Positions 18,590-26,579 of a DNA stretch of 64,000 nucleotides are shown here, piece after piece. The DNA is from Alkalihalobacillus pseudalcaliphilus (GTDB lineage: Bacteria; Bacillota; Bacilli; Bacillales; Bacillaceae_D). Within the stretch, counting starts at the first letter, position 1; each line of letters opens with the position of its first letter. Both the position numbers and the translations under genes were made by a program. The notes below the pieces were generated by a model, which saw only the letters and a list, made by a program, of their open reading frames with translations, was not told where the DNA came from and did no database searches. The stretch is from positions 133,461 through 197,460 of the forward strand of contig NZ_JAQQWS010000007.1 in assembly GCF_028610675.1 (NCBI RefSeq), in the 5' to 3' direction.

Positions 18590-18634
18590 TAATTGTCAGA
18601 ATTGTTTCAATTTTTCACACAATTACGACAATTA
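18590..18634. promoter_or_regulatory. Nested inverted repeat, candidate operator or packaging site
   Basis: Outer arms TAATTGTC and GACAATTA are perfect. Inside them AATTGT and ACAATT recur, giving a nested dyad in an AT-rich stretch upstream of terS. This looks like a protein-binding site for a late regulator or terminase. Confidence 0.5.
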
Positions 18635-18948
18635 GAGTGCATATCATATTCATTAATATACATCATTTGCTTCCGATAATCTTTATTATGTCAACTTACA
18701 TTCAATCGAATCCCTTGCGTGCCAACGGTTTCGCCCGTCAAATCGGTGCAAGTTTCGTTATGCAAATATACACGCGTATAAGTCCGCATTATACCGTTAC
18801 ACTACGTATAACTATGCACGCGACCGATGTATAGAATCGTGCATAAACGGAATGGCATATTCGGCTTGCGACCGGCTGACCCCGTGAGTTTTCGAAGGGC
18901 TTCCGCGGTGAATCGCTAGCCTAGTAAATAACGCCATATCACCGCGCA

Positions 18949-19129
18949 TATAGCGACTTTACATCGCCCTTATACCGAAACCCTTACGTAGCCTATAACG
19001 CCTTAAAATGCCCGCAAATACAACGCCTATAGCGAAGCCCTTCCGTTGACCTTCGTGTATAACCGCAACCTACACGCTTCTTTATTATATACGCGCCAAT
19101 ATAGCGACACAACAAAGGGCTATAGCGAC
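18949..19129 (+). repeat. Four dispersed direct repeats TATAGCGA(C)
   Basis: Copies at 18949, 19028, 19100 and 19121; two are preceded by A and two sit next to AAGGGC or GAAGCCCTT. They may be a binding array for terminase or a replication protein. Confidence 0.45.
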
Positions 19130-19132
19130 GTC

Positions 19133-19324
19133 CTATTTCGTCCATCCCGGCTCATACGTATATACGACGTCTCCGCCGATTTGTGCGTTCCCTCGAAAAC
19201 TCTGCGCATCCTCCTGCGCCAATAATACGACGCGGAACGCAAGAAAGTCCGCTTTAGCAACGCGGTACTCATCGATAGTGCCTTCGCGTAATTCCGCTAG
19301 TGCCTGCGCATATTGCTCGTCCAT
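19133..19324 (-). CDS. Small early protein, unknown (63 aa)
   Basis: Start at ATG (MDEQYAQALAELREG) after GGAGGTGG; a TTG further upstream would overlap that site. Acidic, helical N-terminus and a C-terminal VVYTYEPGWTK. It is the last early-region gene before the non-coding region. No family is recognised. Confidence 0.6.
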   Translation of the reverse strand: MDEQYAQALAELREGTIDEYRVAKADFLAFRVVLLAQEDAQSFRGNAQIGGDVVYTYEPGWTK

Positions 19325-19430
19325 AACCGCCACCTCCAACGGCTATTATAGCACGATGGCGCGGCGCGTGGCTGGCTCGGCTTGCCTTCTTCGAATAATC
19401 TAAAGATCTTCTTCTCTTTTAGTTAAAACC

Positions 19431-19499
19431 TTTCGCGGACAGATATATTTACAAGTATGAACGTTAGTGAATGCTTGTTGAGGAACGTAGTGACGAATG
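19431..19499 (+). repeat. Conserved element, copy A (shared with 56092-56159)
   Basis: TTTCGCGGA, then a 44-bp core at 19456-19499 that is almost identical to the second copy. The core itself is two half-repeats, GAACGTTAGTGAATG and GAACGTAGTGACGAATG. It lies just beyond the 3' end of a winged-helix gene in both places. Confidence 0.8.
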
Positions 19500-19578
19500 A
19501 TCTCTTTCTTTTGCCCCGCCATCTTTTCAATCTTCTTAAGATCAATATACTTAAGTTCAATCTTCTTAATAGGGTTCA

Positions 19579-19622
19579 GATCGTCCTTTGCAAAGGGCTA
19601 GATCGTCCTTTGCGAAGGGCTA
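19579..19622 (+). repeat. Two 22-bp tandem repeats (iteron-like) across the stop of the winged-helix gene
   Basis: GATCGTCCTTTGCAAAGGGC and a copy with one change, in tandem at 19579-19600 and 19601-19622, plus the start of a third (GATCGTA). Each holds the palindrome CCTTTGC(A/G)AAGG. Repeat 2 contains the stop codon of the gene at 19620. AT-rich DNA with two copies of TCAATCTTCTTAA follows. This resembles an origin built at the end of an initiator gene. Confidence 0.65.
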
Positions 19623-19985
19623 GATCGTACTTCGATCCGCTAAAGCGCCCTTCCACTCGTCACTCAGCCGGTACTCTTTCAACGGCTTCCCTCCGTACTT
19701 ATTCGCCACCTCACGCGCCTTAATCAACCCTTCCGCCTCCAGCACGTCAAGCGACCGGTTCAGCTTCGTCTTACCTATCGCGAGTTCCCCTTGCATTCTC
19801 GCCTTAGTCGTGTACGCGTAGCCTTGCTTTCCGTTAGGCGTACCCTTGCCGGCATCCTCGCTAACTTGTACGTGCATCGCGAGGTACAAATACACGGCGA
19901 TTTCCGCATACCCGACGGCAGGATTCGCGAACAAGACCGGCTTAAGGTCGTTGCTTACCGCGGTAAAATTGCTTAGCTTCGTCAT
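19620..19985 (-). CDS. Winged-helix DNA-binding protein, candidate replication initiator (copy A)
   Basis: 121 residues. AEIAVYLYLAMHV is followed by a helix-turn-helix (KARMQGELAIGKTKLNRSLDVLEAEGLI) and a wing (KYGGKPLKEYRL), in the style of HTH_36 initiator N-domains. Its 3' end overlaps 22-bp tandem repeats, then AT-rich DNA and a 68-bp element found again beside a second winged-helix gene at 56.3 kb. It may bind these repeats as an initiator or repressor. The replication role is inference. Confidence 0.6.
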   Translation of the reverse strand: MTKLSNFTAVSNDLKPVLFANPAVGYAEIAVYLYLAMHVQVSEDAGKGTPNGKQGYAYTTKARMQGELAIGKTKLNRSLDVLEAEGLIKAREVANKYGGKPLKEYRLSDEWKGALADRSTI

Positions 19986-20019
19986 ATTTACTAATACCTC
20001 CGTTAACTATTGACGCCGT

Positions 20020-20220
20020 TTATTCCGCGCCTATTTTCGCTTTGTAGTCCGCCTTGCGTGCGTCGTATTCGTCGAGCAGCGCTTTTACGCGGTCAGTTTT
20101 CGCGAATACCCACATGCGGTTGCCCGTCCGTTTATGGAGCGTTGTATACTCGTAGCGGACACCGTTTGAGCGCAGGAAATACATAAGCGTAGTTGAATAG
20201 CAAAATAGTTTATCGTTCAC
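20020..20220 (-). CDS. Small phage protein, unknown (66 aa)
   Basis: Start taken as GTG (MNDKLFCYSTTLMYFLRSNG) six nucleotides after GGAGGTG; an earlier GTG lies inside that site. The protein is basic with an aromatic core (RTGNRMWVFAKTDRVKALL). It resembles small phage proteins of unknown role. A terminator lies just upstream of its ribosome site. Confidence 0.65.
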   Translation of the reverse strand: MNDKLFCYSTTLMYFLRSNGVRYEYTTLHKRTGNRMWVFAKTDRVKALLDEYDARKADYKAKIGAE

Positions 20221-20250
20221 TAGCGACACCTCCGTTAAACTTTTAAACGC

Positions 20251-20276
20251 AAAAAAAAACGCCCGTTAAGGCGCTT
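20251..20276 (-). terminator. Rho-independent terminator inside the early operon
   Basis: Minus strand AAGCGCC-TTAAC-GGGCGTT followed by a run of T. It overlaps the stop of the gene at 20275, so it may cut early transcription before the winged-helix gene. Confidence 0.75.
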
Positions 20277-20466
20277 AGTATGTTTTCGGAACTTCTACAA
20301 AGTGCGTAACAGGCGGAAGCTCAATCGCCTCAATGAACGGCACGTACTCGTCATCCGACGTTACCTTTACGCCACTAACCGTAATCTCAACGGCCGTGTG
20401 CGGGTTCTTATTTTCGCGTAACCATTCCGAAATAGCTTTCGCATGTGCGATAATTTCTTCGTTCAT
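20275..20466 (-). CDS. Small phage protein, unknown (63 aa)
   Basis: Start at the ATG that overlaps the previous stop (ATGA): MNEEIIAHAKAISEWLRENK. Acidic, with a helical N-terminus and beta-prone C-terminus (VEITVSGVKVTSDDEY). Translationally coupled to the zinc-finger gene before it. Confidence 0.65.
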   Translation of the reverse strand: MNEEIIAHAKAISEWLRENKNPHTAVEITVSGVKVTSDDEYVPFIEAIELPPVTHFVEVPKTY

Positions 20467-20684
20467 TTTGCCGCCGCCTTCCATAATTTCGTTCTATCAA
20501 TCGCTTCTATCCGCGAATATCCATTACCGAAGTCTATCTCGCGCCAATTATCTCGCATATCTACGGCGCCCGACGCTTCTAATCGTTGCTCGTAACAGCC
20601 GGAACAAAACGGATTCGCCACGAAAGCACGACCGGCTCGTTCCGTTTCTTTTCCGCAGAAAGAGCACGTCTCTCTAACGCCCAT
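20463..20684 (-). CDS. Small zinc-ribbon protein
   Basis: 73 residues with two cysteine pairs (CSFC and CSGC) spaced as in a zinc ribbon in the first 30 residues. The rest (WREIDFGNGYSRIEAIDR) is unknown. Coupled by overlap to both neighbours. Confidence 0.65.
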   Translation of the reverse strand: MGVRETCSFCGKETERAGRAFVANPFCSGCYEQRLEASGAVDMRDNWREIDFGNGYSRIEAIDRTKLWKAAAK

Positions 20685-21202
20685 CAGTCCGTCACCACTA
20701 ATACGCGAGCGGACCCGCTTTCCTCGTCCGTAACCTTACCGAACGGTGGCTCTACCCGGCTAATCTCAAACGGCTGATGCGGCTGAATTGCGATTTCCTT
20801 TACGCCTTCCCTGCGCGCCAATTCCGCAACTAGGTCCGCAGTTGGTACTTGATATAGGTGGAAGTCGGATGTGTGCGGCGTTTCTTTAAACTCAGGAACC
20901 CTGCCGTCAACTTGAGCGACCAACATCTCAAACGCGTTATACATTCCGCGCATATAGTCGTCATGATTCCAATTTCCGTCATAACCTTGTATTCGGTGAT
21001 ACTCGCGCAACGTTTCGACAATGCCTTCGCTCTTTGTCGACTCCAGTTCCCGTAGCTCTTGCGTCGCCTTGCGTGCTTCACGTTGGACCGCTTTCAGTCC
21101 GCTGATTGCTTCCGAACAGTCTACGGACACCTTTGCTGTAATTTCGCCGATACTTCTCGACTTTGTCACTTCGTCACTTACTCCGCGGTTTGATTCCGCC
21201 AT
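20684..21202 (-). CDS. Hypothetical phage protein with coiled-coil segment
   Basis: 172 residues from the second ATG (MAESNRGVSDEVTK), better spaced from AAAGGGAG than the ATG two codons earlier. Residues ~25-55 (AISGLKAVQREARKAT) form a coiled coil, as in many phage proteins placed before zinc-ribbon genes. No catalytic motif is seen. Confidence 0.6.
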   Translation of the reverse strand: MAESNRGVSDEVTKSRSIGEITAKVSVDCSEAISGLKAVQREARKATQELRELESTKSEGIVETLREYHRIQGYDGNWNHDDYMRGMYNAFEMLVAQVDGRVPEFKETPHTSDFHLYQVPTADLVAELARREGVKEIAIQPHQPFEISRVEPPFGKVTDEESGSARVLVVTD

Positions 21203-21452
21203 GTACATCGACTCCCTTTTCGGTTTATATTACCGCGGCGCTCCGTAAGCATTCCGCGGACGTTCCCGTTTCAATGTTTCGCCATTTTCACGCCAGCCTT
21301 ATTCGCGCGTCACCGTTTATCCGCCGAAGCGGGGCTGTAAAATTGCGCGAGCTTAGCCGTCTATGCGACCGCTTTTACGCGTTAAATGTGCGTCACGGTG
21401 TCCCGCGACAAGATTTCAACCTCTATACCAGCTAATCGCGGAAATTGCAGGG
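21203..21452. other. 250-bp gap without a recognisable gene
   Basis: The minus strand has stops in all frames and no ribosome site followed by an open frame. A plus-strand open frame crosses it but has no ribosome site and unlikely composition. Nothing else is visible. Confidence 0.5.
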
Positions 21453-21935
21453 TTATTTTAGCTTGCGACCGTACTTTTCGCGTAAATATTCGACGATTTC
21501 TTGCGGGTCTATAACGTACTTCTCTACCGGTTGTACTTTCGTGAAGGACACGTACTGTTCACGCCTTTCCTTATTCCGTGCTTTTGCGTGTTGATTAACG
21601 GACCAATTTTCGTAGTCGTTACGCTTTCTACGTGTGGGCGGCGCGTGTCTGCGACCGTCTGTGGCTACGTCATAAACCGCCTTTAAGGACGTTTCCTTTT
21701 TGGCGCGTCTTTCCGCCTGCCTAGCGGTCATGACGGGGTATTCGATTAGTGTCATCTTGTCCGCGTGGTTATAGCGTAAGTCCTCACGTAATACGTAGCT
21801 GTTAATGCGGTCAATTTCTCCGGAAGTTAACTCGCGACAATTTAATCGCGCGGTTAAGTAGAACGTCTCTACTGCGTCCATTCTCGAGTTTACGTCCGTA
21901 ATATCTTCCGCGATTAGTTCGTCGAGTGATTTCAT
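21453..21935 (-). CDS. Hypothetical phage protein (160 aa)
   Basis: Start at the ATG overlapping the previous stop (ATGA): MKSLDELIAEDITDVNSR. It is very basic in the middle (ARQAERRAKKET, RHAPPTRRKRND) and ends in a helical tail (DPQEIVEYLREKYGRKLK). The charge suggests nucleic-acid binding; no family is recognised. Confidence 0.6.
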   Translation of the reverse strand: MKSLDELIAEDITDVNSRMDAVETFYLTARLNCRELTSGEIDRINSYVLREDLRYNHADKMTLIEYPVMTARQAERRAKKETSLKAVYDVATDGRRHAPPTRRKRNDYENWSVNQHAKARNKERREQYVSFTKVQPVEKYVIDPQEIVEYLREKYGRKLK

Positions 21936-22396
21936 TCGGCGCCCTCCGCCCATTTCTTATAATCTTGCACCATTTCACGAGTATTCTCGACTACTTCGAA
22001 TAACTCGTCAGAAAGTCGCTTCTTAGCCCATTTCGGAATGATGATATAACTAGTCCCCATCCCTAAGCCTATCTCCAACTTTAATTTGTCTTTGTCCTCT
22101 GTTAGTAATTTAGCGATTCTTTCCGCCTCTGAGAAATCAATTTTATTAAATAAACTAGTACAATTTCCTTTTTCTATAACATAAATGTTGAAACTGTCAG
22201 GGAATTTGGTTTTTTTCTGGTCTCCTACTTGACCGTAGTAACAATATTGAACCTCAATAAACGCATCTCTTTTAAAGTAGTTCTTTATGAAAGTAAAGGC
22301 GCATTGTAGTTTGTATATACATAACAACAAGACATATCCTGCCTTATTTTCAGCGACTTTTTCTAGGAATTTATACAATTTACCGTTCTCGTTCAT
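21932..22396 (-). CDS. Hypothetical protein (154 aa), AT-rich
   Basis: Start ATG after GGAGGGG. A hydrophobic helix near residues 18-38 (GYVLLLCIYKLQCAFTFI) may be a membrane segment; the rest is soluble (EIGLGMGTSYIIIPKW). It is AT-richer than both neighbours, which suggests a later insertion. No motif is recognised. Confidence 0.55.
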   Translation of the reverse strand: MNENGKLYKFLEKVAENKAGYVLLLCIYKLQCAFTFIKNYFKRDAFIEVQYCYYGQVGDQKKTKFPDSFNIYVIEKGNCTSLFNKIDFSEAERIAKLLTEDKDKLKLEIGLGMGTSYIIIPKWAKKRLSDELFEVVENTREMVQDYKKWAEGAE

Positions 22397-22785
22397 ACCG
22401 CATCCCCTCCACTAATTGAATATCCTTCGCCATGTCCCGCCCAATAGTAGTAGATTTCCGATATCTTTTCCTCCGCCCGCTCAAGGTACTCGTACATAGA
22501 TTGCCGACTAACCCCCATCGCTCTCCCTGCGTCCTCTTGCGTCATATCGCGTAAATAGACGTTCTCGACCGCCTCCCACTGTCTCGCCGTCAGCCCCGCC
22601 CGTGTGACCGCCGTAGTTAAGTCGGCGAGCACGTCCACCGCCGCAAAGTCGCCCTGCTCGGCACGTATTCGTAAGGCGTGTATGTCGCGTAAGAGTAGGC
22701 GGACTTGCTTGCCGGTCGTTAAGCCGGCGTAGCGCGTTTCGTACCGTTTGTGTGCCGCTGACTTGTCGAATTTGCTGACGCCCAT
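22393..22785 (-). CDS. Sigma-70 region 4-like regulator, candidate late-gene activator
   Basis: 130 residues. The second half has a region-4-type helix-turn-helix: LTARQWEAVENVYLRDMTQEDAGRAMGVSRQSMYEYLERAEEKI. Small proteins of this type (ArpU-like or phage sigma-like) often control late genes and lie upstream of the terminase. Here it is about 4 kb upstream of terS, in line with that role (inference). Confidence 0.7.
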   Translation of the reverse strand: MGVSKFDKSAAHKRYETRYAGLTTGKQVRLLLRDIHALRIRAEQGDFAAVDVLADLTTAVTRAGLTARQWEAVENVYLRDMTQEDAGRAMGVSRQSMYEYLERAEEKISEIYYYWAGHGEGYSISGGDAV

Positions 22786-22789
22786 TCGT

Positions 22790-24364
22790 TCACGCTCCTA
22801 ATAATCGATTTACGTCCGTTTGAATATCGCCGAATTCTTTCGCAATATAATCGCGAGCTTTCACGTCGGTCCGCAACTCTTCTTCCGTAGGGAGCCAATT
22901 AAAGCTACGCCCGCAAACATAGTTGATCTTATTCAACGTTTCCAAGTCTTTAAACCAAATATGCACGGTGCCTTTTCGAAACATCTTAAACCGGAGAACG
23001 TCATTTTCGAACTCCCCTTTTCCTATCCGCGTAAAATCATGCTCAACCGATCGGAACGGTTCAAATGCCTTTAACAAGTCGAGAACAAAGCCTTTAATTC
23101 GATAGTCTACGCTAGCAAAACTTTTATCTCGCTCGCCCATGTCCCAATCTCCGAAATTAGAGAAGAACGGATAAATGATCTTTTTCCCGATTTTATAGGA
23201 GTCATTAGTACGCCAACCATTGTAGTAGTGTATATTTGTCGAAAAATCCCTACGGCTAAATGATGTTATTTTCTCGAATATACTAACTACGCTACTTAGC
23301 AACATATCGGAGGAGTTCGCCACTATCGCGTGTAATAGCATGTATATATTAGTTAAGTTAATTTCTAGGTCGGACGCGGAATCCAACTGACGACTTAATT
23401 TTTCTCTCGCCTGTGTTGTTAACCTTTGCATAAATTTATCCGTTCTTAGAATCAAGCCCCAATATGCCGAACGCATTTTCTGTATATCGTCCTCGTAATT
23501 AGCGGAATTATTGTCATAAGGGGCATGAATCTTCCCGCCGTTCAGATTTGATATATAATTTAAGAAGTCTGTCTTCTTTTTGTTAATTTCATAATCTTCA
23601 CGAATCAATTTAACGGCTTGGTCGTATTCACTAACAAGTCTCGTAATATCATCAACGCGCTCTTGCACTTCTTGACGCTCGACAAACGTACTTAGTGCCG
23701 ATGAAATTGCCTCGTCCGCACTACCGTCTCTCGCTTCCTTCACCGCGTCGATGGCACTTCGATATAAATCCTCGCTCGCGTCGTCTCGGCGTATTTTCGC
23801 GTAAATTAACGCAACTTCTACGTCAGTTTTCCGTTCCGCCGAACTAAATGCACCTTTTACGAATTCTATTTTAGCTCTGTGAACATCGAGCAAACGCGCT
23901 AACTCTTTCCGCGAATTACTGAACGGATTTCGTATCGTTTCTGCGTTTATTATCGCGTAAATTTCGCAGTCTTTCGTTATTTGACTACTTGCGAGATTGA
24001 TCGCGTAGAGTAGGTGTTTGTCGCCGGCACTAAATGGCGGATTCATAACGATTGCATCGTATTCTCGGTAAGTCTTAAACGTGAGAAAGTCCGACCAAAC
24101 AACCGTATTGCCTGCACCCGTTAAGAGACTTGAAAGTTCCGGATCATTTTCAATCACATCGATTTTCACGGCACTTCTTCTACATTTTTCCCGAATGTAA
24201 TTAACGATGTTTCCTTTACCCGCGGAAGGCTCTAGTACACGACCGCGTAGAGTAACCGCATCATCTTTTTTAATTCCTAGCCGGCTTATATTACCCCCAA
24301 TACTCATCGCGAGCAATTCTTTTATTAGCTCGTCGGGCGTTGGGTAAAAATCCGCATTAAACAA
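22790..24364 (-). CDS. DNA adenine methyltransferase with DUF4942-like C-terminal region
   Basis: 524 residues from a TTG after GGAGGCGG. The N-terminal ~200 residues form a class I SAM methyltransferase: LEPSAGKGNIV (motif I), VIENDPEL, and catalytic IVMNPPFSAGDKH (NPPF, N6-adenine type). The long C-terminus (KKKTDFLNYISNLNGGKI) matches the DUF4942-type region of phage and plasmid methyltransferases. It probably protects phage DNA from restriction. Confidence 0.82.
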   Translation of the reverse strand: MFNADFYPTPDELIKELLAMSIGGNISRLGIKKDDAVTLRGRVLEPSAGKGNIVNYIREKCRRSAVKIDVIENDPELSSLLTGAGNTVVWSDFLTFKTYREYDAIVMNPPFSAGDKHLLYAINLASSQITKDCEIYAIINAETIRNPFSNSRKELARLLDVHRAKIEFVKGAFSSAERKTDVEVALIYAKIRRDDASEDLYRSAIDAVKEARDGSADEAISSALSTFVERQEVQERVDDITRLVSEYDQAVKLIREDYEINKKKTDFLNYISNLNGGKIHAPYDNNSANYEDDIQKMRSAYWGLILRTDKFMQRLTTQAREKLSRQLDSASDLEINLTNIYMLLHAIVANSSDMLLSSVVSIFEKITSFSRRDFSTNIHYYNGWRTNDSYKIGKKIIYPFFSNFGDWDMGERDKSFASVDYRIKGFVLDLLKAFEPFRSVEHDFTRIGKGEFENDVLRFKMFRKGTVHIWFKDLETLNKINYVCGRSFNWLPTEEELRTDVKARDYIAKEFGDIQTDVNRLLGA

Positions 24365-24410
24365 TTTACCGCCTCCTTGCTATTTGTCGAAACTTTTCGT
24401 TAACTCCCGC

Positions 24411-24439
24411 TTTACATCCGTCGATTATCCGCGTACAAT
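24411..24439 (+). promoter_or_regulatory. Sigma-A type promoter for the plus-strand gene trio
   Basis: TTTACA, 17 bp, TACAAT, then about 37 bp to the first start codon. It is one of only two clear plus-strand promoters in the prophage and points against all surrounding genes, so it probably works in the lysogen. Confidence 0.7.
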
Positions 24440-24476
24440 AATTATAATTAAACGAAATCAAACGGAGGTTGACGTA

Positions 24477-24713
24477 ATGAATAAAAATAATGAATTTTAT
24501 CGCCATGCAGTACGGGCGGCTAAAAAGCGCTTCAAGGCGGACGCAGTAGACTATATTCGCAGTCAATATGGGATGTGCGTCCAAGTTTGCGTAGAGTGTT
24601 TTGTCGAGGATAATCCTGACCGAGAATACCTCAACGGACGCGTGCTCGCTCTTACCCGCCACCTAGACGAAGCCCTCGCGTACATTGACAAGCAATTTGC
24701 CGAGAGGGAGTGA
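24477..24713 (+). CDS. Plus-strand accessory protein 1, unknown (78 aa)
   Basis: Starts at ATG after GGAGG (MNKNNEFYRHAVRAAKKRF). Small, helical and rich in Cys/Val in one segment (YGMCVQVCVECF). It is the first gene of a three-gene unit transcribed opposite to the rest of the phage. Function unknown; a lysogen-expressed accessory gene is the best guess. Confidence 0.65.
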   Translation: MNKNNEFYRHAVRAAKKRFKADAVDYIRSQYGMCVQVCVECFVEDNPDREYLNGRVLALTRHLDEALAYIDKQFAERE

Positions 24714-24904
24714 CGTATTTGTTAACGCCCGCCCAACTCGCCGTTGTGCTCACCGCCATACAGGCGGAAATAGACGCACTCGAACGCTATGCCACGCCGG
24801 AGCCAAGACCCGAACTAGAGCGTTACTACGACGAACTTATTGCGGCACGTACGCAATTACGCTATACTTATCGTAAACTAAACGAAAGTGAGCGTGTTCC
24901 CTAA
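24710..24904 (+). CDS. Plus-strand accessory protein 2, unknown (64 aa)
   Basis: GTG start overlapping the previous stop (GTGA), so translation is coupled. A single helical protein (AVVLTAIQAEIDALERY). Its stop overlaps the ATG of the next gene. No family is recognised. Confidence 0.6.
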   Translation: MTYLLTPAQLAVVLTAIQAEIDALERYATPEPRPELERYYDELIAARTQLRYTYRKLNESERVP

Positions 24905-25299
24905 TGCCGCCAATCGATTGGATTTCGAGCCAAGCGCCCGAATTTATTACGTTCGACGCGCAAAAACGCCTTTGCGTCAGTTCCGGCGCCACCGCCATTC
25001 TAAACGTGCCCAAGACGGGCGACTTTACGCTACATGTCGGCTATGACTCCGTGAATCAGCGTCTCGTGCTCGCCAAGCCGGACGTGGTGAAGCTTCCGAA
25101 TGTGATACCGTTTAAGTTCGATAAGCGCCGCTATTGCCACGTGCGCGAACTTGTCCGCAAGATTAACGTGCCCGAGGAAGAGCTACCGGTCCGCTTCGAA
25201 TACGTCGGTAAGGATTACGCGGACAGCCCGCAAGGTAGCCACGTGTTTCAGCTCGCGGATTATTCGGCGCCCGATGATGCGGGAAGAGCCGATAAGTAA
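24904..25299 (+). CDS. Plus-strand accessory protein 3, unknown (131 aa)
   Basis: MPPIDWISSQAPEFITFDAQ, then beta-rich sequence (TGDFTLHVGYDSVNQRLVLAKPDVV). Last gene of the plus-strand trio. Its 3' end overlaps the 3' end of the converging cytosine methyltransferase gene by 40 bp, so the two may interfere in transcription. Function unknown. Confidence 0.6.
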   Translation: MPPIDWISSQAPEFITFDAQKRLCVSSGATAILNVPKTGDFTLHVGYDSVNQRLVLAKPDVVKLPNVIPFKFDKRRYCHVRELVRKINVPEEELPVRFEYVGKDYADSPQGSHVFQLADYSAPDDAGRADK

Positions 25300-26579
25300 C
25301 GTAGCAAGCCGGGCATTAACGCGTCGATTACGTTGACCGTGACGGCGTTGCCCGCTTGTTTATATCGTTGGCTGTCCGATACGCCCGCCGCTTTGACCGT
25401 TTCGTGGGCGAGGTCGGAAAATCCCTGGAGTCGCCAGCATTCGAGGGGCGTTAGCTTGCGGATGCGGTAACGTGGATAAGCACCCAATGCAACGCCGTGT
25501 TTATCCTGTGCGGTTAAAGTGAACGACTTCTCGCCGTCATCTTTAAATCTGCGTCCATTTTGGCGCTTTTCTGCGCGGTCGGGCGTGAGGACAGGACGGG
25601 TTTCCATAACTCCCGTCATATCTTGATTACCGAATCCTTTATAATCTCGGGCCATCAAACAATGCGACAATTCCGTCTCTCTTCCGATTTCGTGTCGATT
25701 CATTTGCACGGCGACTTTCGGCTCGCGATGACCTCCGCCCATAGCCGTTAACGTCGGCGTGTCGCCGACCGGAGAATAAACGCGTTTAATCGAATCATTG
25801 CCCCGTAGTTCCGCATGACCAACCATTGTAGGCGAATCTGAATCGGAGTCTTCTTCGCGTTCTTCTAATTGCGCCACCAATTTCGCCGTCTTCTCCTCCG
25901 ACAAGTAGTACCGCTCGTCCACGTTATCTTCCAGGATATCGAGTAACCTTACCGTCACATCACTCTGCGTCGGGTACTCGAAGTTAAACGTCTTTACTCC
26001 GTCTATTTGCGCGATTCTACGCTTACCCTTTGCGACAACGTTCGTCCCTTCTATGCGCCAAGCCTCCGGGGTTACGAGGTCATCCCGCACAGCAACGATA
26101 AAAATACGCTCGCGATTCTGCGGTACGCCGAAATATTTCGAGTTTAATACCGAAAAGTCTACGGTGTAGCCGATTTCGTTAAGCGCGGTGACTACGATGT
26201 CCAGCGTTTTACCTTTATCGTGACCAACGAGTCCCTTTACGTTCTCTAAGACGGCTATCTTCGGCTGTTTCTCACGCATAATACGGACAATTTCGAAGAA
26301 TAACGTTCCGCGCGTTTCATCCGCGAAGCCTAAGCGCTTGCCTGCGACACTGAACGCCTGGCACGGAAAACCGCCCACAAGTACGTCATGGTCCGGTACG
26401 TCTTTTTCGTCAATTTGCGTTATGTCTCCGTGTAAATGGTCATCGCCATATAGCGCGGAGTACGCCTGTTGTGCGAATTTATCGATTTCTGACGCGAATA
26501 CACACTCTCCGCCCGCATTGTCGAGCGCTTGCCTAAACCCGCCAATTCCGGCGAATAATTCGATATATTTAAACGTCAC
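25260..26579 (-). CDS. DNA (cytosine-5) methyltransferase
   Basis: 439 residues from a GTG. Classic C5 motifs: YIELFAGIGGFRQALD (I), GGFPCQAFSVAG (IV, catalytic Cys), VLENVKGL (VI), FGVPQNRERIFIVAVR (VIII), and the C-terminal QRYKQAGNAVTV (X). The target domain lies between. No partner nuclease gene is next to it, so it is a solitary methylase that probably shields phage DNA. Confidence 0.93.
   Translation of the reverse strand: MTFKYIELFAGIGGFRQALDNAGGECVFASEIDKFAQQAYSALYGDDHLHGDITQIDEKDVPDHDVLVGGFPCQAFSVAGKRLGFADETRGTLFFEIVRIMREKQPKIAVLENVKGLVGHDKGKTLDIVVTALNEIGYTVDFSVLNSKYFGVPQNRERIFIVAVRDDLVTPEAWRIEGTNVVAKGKRRIAQIDGVKTFNFEYPTQSDVTVRLLDILEDNVDERYYLSEEKTAKLVAQLEEREEDSDSDSPTMVGHAELRGNDSIKRVYSPVGDTPTLTAMGGGHREPKVAVQMNRHEIGRETELSHCLMARDYKGFGNQDMTGVMETRPVLTPDRAEKRQNGRRFKDDGEKSFTLTAQDKHGVALGAYPRYRIRKLTPLECWRLQGFSDLAHETVKAAGVSDSQRYKQAGNAVTVNVIDALMPGLLRYLSALPASSGAE

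Larger units (their letters stand above)
18367..19132. other. 766-bp repeat-rich non-coding region between early and late genes (candidate packaging site and late promoter)
   Basis: No credible gene on either strand. It holds a dyad (18590-18634), a GC-rich core ATGCCCCCGGGGTAAC near 18575, and four copies of TATAGCGA(C) at 18949-19129. It lies just upstream of terS, where cos/pac sites are usually found, and between the oppositely timed early and late operons. The packaging role is inference. Confidence 0.55.

Noticed and set aside
18570..18590. ATGCCCCCGGGGTAAC as a definite cos site
   Set aside because: A GC-rich palindrome alone does not prove a cohesive end; kept only as a hint within the non-coding region.
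21163..21435. Plus-strand open frame covering the gap at 21.2-21.45 kb
   Set aside because: No ribosome site, and it overlaps two minus-strand genes; composition is unlike a phage protein.
24366..24662. Minus-strand open frame opposite the first plus-strand accessory gene
   Set aside because: The plus strand has a promoter, GGAGG and coupled genes; the minus-strand frame has none of these.
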